Part shown: positions 25,951 through 35,643 of the stretch, piece by piece
How positions within the stretch are numbered: the first letter of the stretch is position 1
How the letters are laid out: each line of letters opens with the position of its first letter
Source of the DNA: Lepturacanthus savala
Taxonomy: Eukaryota; Chordata; Actinopteri; Scombriformes; Trichiuridae
Assembly: GCA_030544235.1 (NCBI GenBank)
Contig: CM060462.1
Coordinates: forward strand, 33,450,526 to 33,514,525
Direction of reading: 5' to 3'
Length of the DNA: 64,000 bases
The notes under the pieces: generated by a model
Databases searched by the model: none
What the model was told of the DNA's origin: nothing
What the model saw: the letters and a program-made list of their open reading frames with translations, nothing else
Translations under genes and position numbers: made by a program

Positions 25951-27986
25951 CCTATATTTTCGTTCCTCTACATTTCTGTAGATCTCTCAGCACTGTCACA
26001 GTTCTTGGTTTATTATGGAGGTCATCTATACTTCTCCCTGTAAATTCCACATTTCTCCGGATTTACCAGTGGTATAAAATGGAAAACCAGAGAGACATGA
26101 AAGAAAAAGAAATATGGAGAAACCTATGTTTATTCAACATTAATTTACCAATCCATTTTCTGTCTTAATTTCATATTTTAACATATCAATATTAAATAAT
26201 ATCAATAACTAAGTAAAAAAAATCTAATCTAAAGGGAATTTCAATGTTCAAGGCACCTATTATGTGTATATATTGTCTACAACCTCAATAACAAATAATA
26301 ATACTTAATTCAGTTATCCATCAGAATTGACATAATAAACTTATTATATAAACACGCTACAGCAAATTACACAATGATTATCTGCTTTTTTGCAGTAGTG
26401 TAGTACGGTAAAATGTCATCTTGGCTAAAAGAATGTGCTTCCTCAAATTTGACTATAGTAAGTAGTACAAGTAGTAGCAGCATAACAATCAGCTATTTTC
26501 ACACAAGGCAAACAGATGTATTTATCACAAGTCTGAGGGGGGAAAGGTTTAATAATGTAACCACTGATTGGAGTTACACTTTAACTATCACAACACATTG
26601 GTTTGGAAACATGCATATTTCATGCATTTTTCTCTCCTCAAAAGGACACATTACATATATATCTTTTTTTTTTTTTTTAACTTATAAAAGCATCATGCAA
26701 CACCTCTGCACCTTAGAACTATTAATTTTCCACACACGCATCATTGTAAAGCTCCATCTGCTACACCACTGGTCCTATTAAGGCAAAGAAGGAGGGATTG
26801 AATATTGGAGAGGAACAGTTAAACCTCAAATATGGATGGAGAACACAAGGGAGAAACGCTATATCCACAAATAAATAAGGCAATGTTGTGCAGTCACTCA
26901 AACAAGTATTGCAACATCTGAACTCCCACTGATGCTGCATATTGGCAAGAAGTGCACAAGAGTACTTCATAATACAGTAAAATACATGACAGAGTGACTT
27001 TGATGAGTGATTTTTACAGCCTGAGCTGGTAGCTCTGCTCATATCTTACTCTTGTGGACAAAACAAAACTATTCCAGTTAAAATGCAATTAGGAGTGTGT
27101 GTGTTTACTGAGAAGGACATTTTTCACTCCCCCCCTATTCCTCAGTTATAAAATTCAACTGTCTTCAAGATCATTTACAATATTCTTGAGATGAAAAGCT
27201 CGGGGTGTACATTGTATTAGTTTTTGTTTTATTTTTAATTCATGAAATAGTCCTAATAAATCATATTTAATCACTAAACACACATCCCTAATTTCATTCT
27301 CAGCATGCAGATAGGCTAATTACTGCACATTATAAATAGAATTGGGTTCTTTTCTGCAGTGATTAATTAGGTTCTATGTTGCTCCGTAGCAACAATATTG
27401 TATTACAGACTCCAACATATTTAGACTCCAAACAAATGAACATGAAAGACATAACAGATTACTGTTGAATTCTATAGGTGATTTGTTTGTTTGTTTTTTC
27501 TGAGCAAGCTTCACCATAATTAGGCCAGAGAACTAAACAAAGCTTTCTGAAACCTGGAGTATAGTGGCAGCTGAAAAGAAAACTGAAAGGAATCAAAATG
27601 TTTTTGTTTTTTTTCCCCCTATTCATCCATCCACGTATATTTCTCCTCAGAAACAGGGACCATGGATATTACCTAGACAGTGATTTCATGGTTCTCTGTG
27701 CCATGCACATTATCTAAGATCTAAGATGAGAGAACATTGCAGACAACAACTGCTGAACATCAGTGTTTTGGCATTATCACTGTGTACAGCCTCACAGAAC
27801 CATTAGCACGCTTGTAGACTTGTCTGAGAGCTTACACAAAAAAATAAATCCTGTACAAAAAGAAAGAATAAGTATTTTTGATATCAACAGCCTGCTAGGC
27901 ATGTAGACATATTGGGTAAAATGTTACTGGTGAGATGGATGTGTGTGGCACCCATGTTTTGTTTGTTGTTGTTGTTTTTGCTTTTT
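25951..27986. other. no feature recognised
   Basis: The 122-codon plus-strand frame at 26413-26781 has no domain, a Ser-rich low-complexity start and a poly-T-coded Phe run. It is treated as chance. Confidence 0.35.
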
Positions 27987-28519
27987 TTAACCCTCTATTG
28001 CATAGTGTTGCCATATAGCAACTATTACTTTATCTTATTTTTTATAAAAAGCTATGATATGCTATGCATGAAAGGGGACTTTTATTTTGAAGGACATGCA
28101 ATTTATGAGGTCACAGGACCAAGATATCCTGTTGCTCATGGACTTTTGACATGTGAGCATCGTTTCACAACCAAAGGTTGTCTTTTATTCAGAATTTTGG
28201 AAAATATTCACTAAATAAATGCAAATAAAACTCACTATCTGGGGGAAGTACACTTTAATTAAATTAATTAAACTTTGAGGTTATATGTTTATATATATAT
28301 ATATTTTGTATGTTATAATGTTATAATATACTAATTTGAAATAGATCTGTTACCATATGGAATCAATACGCAAATATGGATGAAGCTATCCTAAGACTAC
28401 AGTATGTTTACAACTTTTTGTATATATATATATACATTATTTAGGCAGCTGTAAGTAATAAAAACATTCAAAACATTTTTTACCCTGTCTAAGCAATATT
28501 TCATACAATAGAGGGTTAA
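27987..28519 (+). mobile_element. piggyBac-like MITE, copy 1 (most complete), TTAA-flanked
   Basis: The 525-bp core (27991-28515) lies between TTAA at 27987-27990 and TTAA at 28516-28519. The left end is CCCTCTATTGCATAGTGTTG and the right end is ...CATACAATAGAGGG, so the perfect terminal inverted repeat is CCCTCTATTG. A TTAA duplication with CCC-starting ends is the hallmark of piggyBac. No transposase is encoded. Related copies lie at 57183, 59358 and 63292 (same and opposite strands). Strand is set arbitrarily from this copy. Confidence 0.85.
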
Positions 28520-31500
28520 TATAGCATGTTTTTCACATGTAGGTAAAAGAAGAATCATTCAATAACTGATAACCTTCTTTTTAATCTGTTCTGTGCAGCC
28601 GTTTAATAGACCGAGAGATCAGAGCTATGAAAAAAGCACAATCTCATCAATAAATTGACCGAATGTGCAGTCATCCTTTCACATTGCCACACAGTTGAGT
28701 TGAATTTGTCAGAGTGAGCTCCTCTAGTTCAGGTTGACATAATGCAGCAACACAAATCTTTAATGCAGAGTGTCAGTGGCTACTGGCTCTGAGCTGCAGA
28801 CAGAAACAAACAGCAAAGTGGAGGTTGCTGTCTCACCTGTGCTGCTCCCGTTACTAACACAACCCAGTGTTAATAACATATGTAACTGTTCATTTGTCAA
28901 ATGTCTGATCTTTACCACAACTAATTTAAGTTTAAGATTTCGTGTCATTTGTCTTTATAGTCTGAACCATTTTTTGGGTTTAGGAGTTACAAAGCTAAAA
29001 GTAGAGATCATTAGCAAGAGCAGTGAGTGATCACGTAAAGCATGATTGATGAACTCAATAAAATGAGTTGAAACTCACAATTGCACAATTATTCTTGACA
29101 GAATGTGCATTAATACTATTTAAAACTGAACTTGAGGACGTGAGAGCTGAAGAGGTTTCTGTTTGCTGCTGCCTATTACTGGTGTCATTTCTTAATTATT
29201 TCCCACTGCACTGCAACTTTGTTCTTGTTTTTGTTTTTAATTTTAGATTTTTCCCCTTATAATCAACTGTTTTTCAATTATATCTTGCTTGTTTTTTTGT
29301 TTTTAATTTAAATTTCTCGATTTTGAATCTTATTTAATTTAAATTAATTTGAATGTTTTCCCCTTTTATTCAACTGTTTTTATATTCTATCTTGATGCTT
29401 TTAATGTTTTATGTAATGCACTTTGAATTATGCTTTGTCTATTTAGTGGCTACAGTAGTAACATGCAGGATTTTTCTGATCAACTCTTGGATAAACTAGA
29501 ACAAAGCAAGAGGCACTTTTTACCACATGCAGAGCTCAGGTGAGAGCGAAAACACAAAAATAAAACAGACTTTTCTCAGAGTGAAAGGGAGTAAATTGGT
29601 GATTAGGTACTGATATACTGGATGTTATTGTTCAGAAGGGAGCACATTACCGCTTCATATTGCTGCACATAATCAAAAGTTCAGCTGCTTTGTTAGTACA
29701 CCCACTAAAAATTCTTTTAAAGCTCAACAGGAAATGTTTTATAAGCAACATTGATAAGCACCTCCCTAGCGTATAAAATGGTTCTTCCTCTCTTTGCAGT
29801 TTCACCTCAGGATACAATCAGGGCCACTGTTATTTAAATTCTCTTTGTACCCTTGTGATTACATTTTTAACCTTTAAAAATGCCTCTTGTTTTTAGTGGA
29901 TGAGCCACTGCATTGTGAAGTAATTTAACACTCCAGTTCCTTTCCTCTTGGCATAATTAACATATACAGTGTCTCTCTAATAAAGAAAACTGGATAAACC
30001 CATTTAGTGACATAAAAAATAAACACTAAGAATATCGTTGCCCATTTTGTATCCAATTTGATGGGGCATCAATTTCTATCACTCTGTTAATTGAAAATAT
30101 GCAACAGAAATTAAACGTAATATATAGCCCAGGCCCGCAGGACATGATCGCACTTGCGATCGAGTGTATCAGAACTGTAGATTAAGATGAGGAAGCGGAC
30201 TTCAAAAATGTCAGACGATCATCTTGCATGTTGTCAAGACAGAAATGGAGCACAAAGGATTTCAACAAGTATTAATGCGATGTCTGGTGCACCATCCTGC
30301 TATAAAAAGTCCACAACAGAAAGAATAAAGGCCATTATACAAACAGGCACAGTTTAGAGGGCCGACTAGGCCGCCCAGAGGCTCATTAAAGCAGCCTGCC
30401 TCTCTTCTTAAAAGCAGTTCCACTGGCAGAGTCGCCCATAGAAACTCCAAACTGACAGAATATATCATTAGAAGCCTGGAATGTTTCATTTGAATACATA
30501 TCATAGGATGCATTTCCTCTTTTCTTTCATACATTAGGAATTAGACGCTGCAACAATTAAACTCTCATCTGCATATGAAGAACAGCCTGCAAAATCTGCA
30601 CTCACTGAATGCAGTCCTGGCCCCCTTTTAGTAGGTCTATGTAGAGGGATTTGGGGGGCGTGGCTTCTCTAAAAGATACTGGGTCTGGATGTCTCACCAA
30701 GTCCCATCAACTGGCTTATCAAAAACATCTCACGATGCTCATTATCACCCTGGCTACTCAACACCCCGTCTGACATCCTGTGGCCCATAGAAACATCCAG
30801 TTCTCCTGGCCGGTCTGCCACTGCATTACCATGGCAACGGCTCTCTGCTCACAACCCCTCATAGATATTTTTTCTCCATCGCTACATTTCCTGAAGGCTG
30901 GTTCCAAGCATGACAGCTAGCCATCCAACTGGTGTTAAAGCACTTCAAGGTGAAGTTGCGGCACAATGCCCTGTCTTTCCCCCCCAAAAAAATAACACAG
31001 GGAGGCAGATGAAACTAATTCAGGACAGCTGTGTTATAATCATTGCAGAAGTGATCTCATTAGCGAATTAACATAAAGCACTGAAGCTATTCTTCTGAGA
31101 TGTGGTAACTATTATTGTATCTTAGCCATTTTGTTTTCTGTAGCTGCTGCTTATTTATGAGATACTGTATTCCAACTGCCTAAGCGCTCTAACACAACAT
31201 CCCAGATTGTCATTACAATAAGAACAAAGGCCTTGAGTAAAACTAAGTTTATTATACTGTTGTTGTCTTAAATCATGAATATGTTATTGTAATATAAATT
31301 TGCATGGCTTATTATTCCACAACATCTTAAAACCAATAATCTGATCTGTCATTTGACAACAATACACATCTAGAACCTATCTGTGGATGGAATTTTTTGG
31401 CATTATTGGCCATAAAACAGCGTTTGACTCCAGGGTGTAGATCCAAACTAGGTCCCTAAAGTTCACCATGCAGGACAAGTGTGATATTCATATATCTGTG

Positions 31501-32347
31501 GGAAAAGTCTGTAGCGCCCTTAGCCTGAATGACAAAAAAGCCCTACACTTTCTAGGTTAGGAGAGTTGGACCCCTAAATCACTCATATGAGAGAGAAAAT
31601 AAAATTTTGCATTGACAATTTACTGTCTCACAATAATGAAGTTTTGCAAAACAGTTTTACAAAAGTAGAGCTCTTTCATAAGAATATAACAAATCAAATA
31701 ATAAAAAAAAATCTTCTTATTCTTCTTATTATTCAAAAATAAATGTTCAGTTGACTCACTAATACTGCTACAGGGTAAGTGTTTTTGATTCTTAGCTGAA
31801 GATCAAAAAGCAAAATGATATCTGGGTTGTAAGGAAACCACACGCTGTGCACCTCCTCCTGCCTGGCTCGCCACCGATCCACCCAGGTTCAGGACCTCAG
31901 TTTTTCTACAGAAAAAAATAGATTTAAATTGAAATTAAAAAACGATTACTTTCTATTAAATCACAAAACATTGACTTAATTTCTCTTCTCATTCTGAAAA
32001 TCTTCCTAAATATAACTACATACAGGATATAGTGTTTAAATCAATGTAGAGGATTTTATATACATCAACAGTACATCAAGTGTTTTTTTCACTATCTGTT
32101 TAAGCAGTTTAAGGGATCTTGTTAGTAGTTTACACTGTTCACAAAGATACATAGAGCACCTCTTCACCCCTATCGCATCAAGTTGAAAATATTGAATATT
32201 TCTATTGAATTCGTGAGACACCATGTCGTGACAGCCTACCAGCATTGAGATTCTCCTGACGTCACCTTTGGATGGATCTGTGTCCCAATGACGATGAGAA
32301 ATTCATCTCATTCATCTGATTTTCCCTTTCGTCTAATGTCAACAGAC
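28520..32347. other. no gene recognised
   Basis: Mostly AT-rich. A small palindrome, gatcgca-ct-tgcgatc, lies at about 30147-30162. The stretch 30240-30900 is GC-balanced and non-repetitive. Frames here have no domain signatures. Confidence 0.4.
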
Positions 32348-32588
32348 TCGTCCACCTTCTACTCCTCTTCCCTCCTTTTGACTGTTCTTCCTCTTCCTTT
32401 GCTTTTCCTTTTTCTTTCTCTCCTTCTGCTGCTTCTTCCTGTTTTCTCTTCCTCCTCCTTTGCCTTTCCTTACCTCTTCTTCCTCCTCTTGCTTTTTTTT
32501 CTTTTAATTACCTTGTCTTCTTCCTCCCCTGCTTTTTATCAACTTTTCTTCTTCCTCCTCTCCCTCCTTTGTGTTTTCCCTGCTCTTC
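32348..32588. repeat. polypyrimidine (CTT/CCT) tract
   Basis: About 240 bp made almost only of C and T on the plus strand (cttcctcttcctttg-type units). The plus-strand frame through it is Leu/Phe/Ser-rich by composition and not a membrane protein. Such a tract could adopt triplex DNA. Confidence 0.85.
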
Positions 32589-32691
32589 CACCCACATTAT
32601 GTACTGTAACTTTGATTCCAGCTGTGCAGAGGTTATTCACATAAACAAAACCTTTTTTGTTCTCAATTAAAGTTCTAGAAAAGAAACTTAT

Positions 32692-32693
<2 letters not shown>

Positions 32694-32766
<73 letters not shown>
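32694..32766. repeat. (TA)n microsatellite
   Basis: About 36 TA units. Confidence 0.95.
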
Positions 32767-32768
<2 letters not shown>

Positions 32769-32939
32769 TTTGTATTTATAAGGATAATCATAAAATTATT
32801 TAAAAATGAATAATCATTTACAAGACAAAGACTAATAGCAGACTAATAGTACATGGCACCACTGATACGGTAGTCAGCATATTTGTCATGTCTGTATTTA
32901 TATTTGTTTATTTTATTGTTGTAGACATGTCAAAATAAA

Positions 32940-33337
32940 GCTCTACTATGTCAGTCAGTCAGTCAGTCATTTTCTATACCTGCTTATTCCTCATTAGGGT
33001 CGCAGGGGTCTGCTGGAGCCTATCCCAGCGCGTTACGGCGAGAGGCAGGGATACACCCCAGATGGTCGCCAGCCAATCGTGGGGCACACACACCATTCAC
33101 TCACACACTCACACCTATGGGCAATTTAGAGTTGCCAATTAACCTGAGCATGTTTTTGGACTGTGGGAGGAAGCCGGAGTACCCGGTGAAAACCCACGCA
33201 GACACGGGGAGAACATGCAAACTCCACACAGAAAGGTCCCAGACCCAGGACCACGGAGGTCTTGAACCTGCGACCTTCTTGCTGTGAGGCAACAGCGCTA
33301 ACCCCTGCTCCACCGTGTCGCCCGCTCTACTATGTCA
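32940..33337 (-). mobile_element. tRNA-derived SINE, copy E, with 14-bp target duplication
   Basis: The element (32954-33323) is flanked by identical gctctactatgtca at 32940-32953 and 33324-33337. On the minus strand the head has an A-box-like tggagcaggggttagcgc (33312-33295) and a B-box-like ggttcaagacc (33268-33258), the two internal promoter parts of RNA polymerase III. The tail is (TGAC)n (plus strand gtcagtcagtcagtcat). It is nearly identical to copy C apart from that copy's foldback, which implies a recent, perhaps active, subfamily. The body resembles the vertebrate V-SINE type as I remember it; the family name is unverified. Confidence 0.93.
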
Positions 33338-33881
33338 CAACATGATATGACTTTATAACCTAGCATTCATGAAGTCATGAAGTTGGTGCTTATATACATT
33401 CAGTTTTTATTTCTGTGTCAATATAGTATTACAATGTCAATAACAATGGGGGGATGGCTATTAGAGGAATGCTAGGGAACCGTGACTCCTCTGTGGTGGG
33501 CAGCCATGAACTCCCATCATCCACAATCATGGACAGAGTGGAGACCCCAACACATTCTGTAGAAGTCACCAGTGTGCATCATAGAAAACATAAAATTTAT
33601 CTGAGTTGTAACACATGCAGTAATACATTAGGCTGAAGTTTATAGTTTATTTAGATCCCACTGCCTACTGTAGATAAGTCATTTACCTGTACTTAGTGTA
33701 GAAAATAGACAAATACATAGGCTTATGCATCAAATTCATACAATACAGCTGCAGATGTGAGAGCATTCAAGCAATTAATGCATGTAATCTGTTGTAAAGT
33801 ACTTTATGTTGCATTTCATCCATTATAAGTACTATACAATTACATGGGGCTGGGTATTTATTATTTATTTTTTTAAGATGA
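33338..33881. other. no feature recognised
   Basis: Nothing supported between the SINE and the gypsy element. Confidence 0.4.
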
Positions 33882-33886
33882 TAATT

Positions 33887-34395
33887 TGTTATGGTTTGGT
33901 TTTTGGGTTTTGTTGCTGTGTCCTTTTTTCCCTTCCCTCAGTGTTTTCACAGAGCAGCGGGGCGTGGTCTGGGAAGATCTGCAGCTCGGGACGAGACGCA
34001 GCCGGCGTTGATCAGCAATCAACAGGTCCCGATATATACCCGGAAGGAACAATACACCGGCGCCGGATTATTGCTAGTTGATGTCGCCCGTAACCGACGA
34101 CCCAGCCACGTCTCGGTACCGGTCCTCGTGCTCGTTGTTGCTCGCTGTGTTTTTTGTGGATCTTTGCCTTGTTGCACTCATCGTGTTTTCCTTCCTCGCC
34201 GCAGCCTCTCGTGCCCTTTTTCCACCTCACGCCGTCCCCCGTTCCGGAGAACCTGCCTTCGCCATTCCTGGCTGCCCTCACCACCAGCCAGCGCCTTTAG
34301 TTGAATTTCGCGCTTTTATTTCGAATAAACTGTTTCACCACCGCGCACCTGTCTCTGTCTCTGCTCTGGGGTCCCGAAATCACCATTACGTCTCA
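33887..34395 (+). repeat. 5' long terminal repeat
   Basis: 509 bp, starting TGTTATGG and ending ACGTCTCA, with the usual TG...CA edges. It contains a TATA box (34033-34038) and an AATAAA signal (34324-34329). The last 178 bp (34218-34395) recur at 38513-38690 with two differences, both G in the 5' copy and A in the 3' copy, each within a CpG. Two of 178 implies a young insertion. Its first 331 bp have no counterpart at the 3' end of the element. Confidence 0.92.
34033..34072 (+). promoter_or_regulatory. LTR TATA box and predicted transcript start
   Basis: TATATA at 34033-34038. About 29 nt downstream, GCCGGATTATT (34062-34072) would be the 5' end of the RNA. Those 11 nt are exactly complementary to 34397-34407 just after the LTR. 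Confidence 0.7.
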
Positions 34396-34396
34396 G

Positions 34397-34407
34397 AATA
34401 ATCCGGC
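34397..34407 (+). promoter_or_regulatory. primer-binding site, probable self-priming
   Basis: AATAATCCGGC, one base after the LTR end, is the exact reverse complement of the predicted first 11 nt of the element's own RNA (34062-34072). Tf1, and by inference the related sushi elements, prime reverse transcription with an 11-nt fragment of their own mRNA 5' end instead of a tRNA. I do not see a match to a common tRNA 3' end here. Confidence 0.75.
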
Positions 34408-34411
34408 CAGA

Positions 34412-35386
34412 ATGGACCCCGCGGAGACAGAGCAACTCCGTCTGGCACTTTCTAACCAGGGCTCACGCATGGGACAACACGGGTGTGCTTTGGCAGAACT
34501 CATGCAGGAGATGAGAGACTTTTCTGCGGCTTTCACGCAGCTGGGGAATCGGGTGGAGACTATCGCTGCCGGACTATCCGCGGTATCTCCTCCCGACGGG
34601 CCTAACCTCCGTAGCCGCCCCGCTGCGTCGTCCGCTTCGCTCAGCCCGGAGCTACAGACTTTGCGGGAACCGTATATCCCCACGCCCGCCCGTTACTCCG
34701 GAGAACTAGGGAGCTGCGGACAATTTCTCCACCAGTGCTCGCTGGTGTTCGATCAGCAGTCCCGGACATATCACTCGGATCGATCAAAAATTGCGTTTAG
34801 TGTTAGCTTGCTCGCGGAGCGAGCGGCTGCCTGGGCGGAGGCAACCCAAGACTCACCCGTCCGCCAAGACTATTCCGCCTTTCTAGCGGAGATGCGGCGG
34901 GTATTTGACCACCCAGTTCGAGGCAGGGAAGCCGGCAACCGGCTGCTGACTTTTCGCCAGGGCTCCGCTCCGGTGGCGATTTTCGCCATCGATTTTAGGA
35001 TCCTGGCCGCTCAGAGCGGGTGGGATGAGGAGACCACGTCGCTGGAGCAGCTCATCGGGCTAGCCATCCGGCTGGGCAACCGCCTGAGGGAGCGACGCCG
35101 AGAGAGAGAGACTCCGAGATCCGTCCGGTCCCGTCTTTCTGCGCCTCGCCCTTCTCCACCCTCGTCCAGCGGACCTTCAGCGGCTACTGCTCCGGAATCC
35201 GGACCACCACCGCCAGGTGCTGTCGGCGAGCCGATGCAGCTGGGACGCACCAGGCTCTCCTCCGCCGAGCGCCAGGGCCGGGTCCGGTCGGGGCTTTGTA
35301 TTTACTGCGGCCGGGAGGGGCACTTTCTCGCCCACTGCCCGGACCTAAAAGACCAGGCTCATCAGCGATCGGGGGGCCGCTGGTGA
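34412..35386 (+). CDS. gag: gag polyprotein of sushi-type gypsy element
   Basis: The structural protein that forms the particle and packages element RNA. The frame runs 324 codons without a stop. I chose the ATG at 34412 (MDPAETEQL) because the upstream Met at 34301 lies inside the LTR and before the primer-binding site. The N-terminal part has a helical Leu/Gln-rich segment; residues about 85-225 have the capsid-like composition of Ty3/gypsy gag (EPYIPTPARYSGELG start). After a Pro/Ser/Arg-rich linker comes a zinc knuckle, CIYCGREGHFLAHC (C-X2-C-X4-H-X4-C), at residues about 296-309, 15 residues from the end. It overlaps the protease frame, which lies in -1 phase. Gag is the only intact protein of the element. 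Known relatives in mammals include the domesticated PEG10 and RTL1; nothing suggests domestication here. Confidence 0.92.
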   Translation: MDPAETEQLRLALSNQGSRMGQHGCALAELMQEMRDFSAAFTQLGNRVETIAAGLSAVSPPDGPNLRSRPAASSASLSPELQTLREPYIPTPARYSGELGSCGQFLHQCSLVFDQQSRTYHSDRSKIAFSVSLLAERAAAWAEATQDSPVRQDYSAFLAEMRRVFDHPVRGREAGNRLLTFRQGSAPVAIFAIDFRILAAQSGWDEETTSLEQLIGLAIRLGNRLRERRRERETPRSVRSRLSAPRPSPPSSSGPSAATAPESGPPPPGAVGEPMQLGRTRLSSAERQGRVRSGLCIYCGREGHFLAHCPDLKDQAHQRSGGRW

Positions 35387-35643
35387 GCCACACCACCACC
35401 TCACCCAGACCCTCCTCCCGACTGTTGGTGTCAGGTATGTTGTCTTGGTCCCAGCATTCGCTGCCGATCCAAGCGCTAATAGACTCCGGTGCCGATGACA
35501 ATTTTATTGACTGTGCCTTAGTTTCGCAGGCTAGGATTCCTCTCGAGACGCTCAGGGAGCCCAAGGAGATTTTCGCCCTAGATGGCAGGTTGTTAGCCAC
35601 TCACCCACCGCACTGTCCCTCTGTCACTGCAGCTTTCCGGTAA
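35296..35643 (+). pseudogene. pol: pol: aspartic protease part
   Basis: Cuts gag-pol polyproteins. This frame is -1 relative to gag and overlaps its end. The active-site triad DSGAD lies at 35482-35496 in the context IQALIDSGADDNFID, as in retrotransposon aspartic proteases. The true entry is by frameshift from gag, so the Met at 35296 is not a start. The frame ends at 35641-35643, but the downstream protease and linker sequence (NHREMITLFVIPSP, LGLPWLTLHNPQIDW) continues in the next phase from 35642. A one-base insertion, or equivalent, has therefore broken pol just upstream of that point. Confidence 0.88.
35371..35377 (+). promoter_or_regulatory. candidate -1 ribosomal frameshift site
   Basis: GGGGGGC sits at the end of gag, in gag phase as tcG-GGG-GGC, four codons before the stop. 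It fits the X-XXY-YYZ pattern, and a -1 slip here would enter the protease frame (reading PLVSHTTTS). Other slip points in the 35296-35386 overlap are possible. Confidence 0.4.

Noticed and set aside
26413..26781. 122-codon plus-strand frame
   Set aside because: Low-complexity Ser and Phe runs and no recognisable domain.
32288..32644. 118-codon hydrophobic frame resembling a membrane protein
   Set aside because: The Leu/Phe/Ser content is dictated by the polypyrimidine tract.
33258..33312. possible tRNA gene (A-box and B-box like motifs)
   Set aside because: It is the head of a SINE with a target duplication and does not fold as a complete tRNA.
34301..34411. upstream Met for gag at 34301
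   Set aside because: It lies in the LTR before the primer-binding site. The ATG at 34412 fits the element's layout.
34012..35600. minus-strand open frames over gag and protease
   Set aside because: GC-rich antisense shadows of gag and pol with no domain; the same applies to those at 36401-38452.
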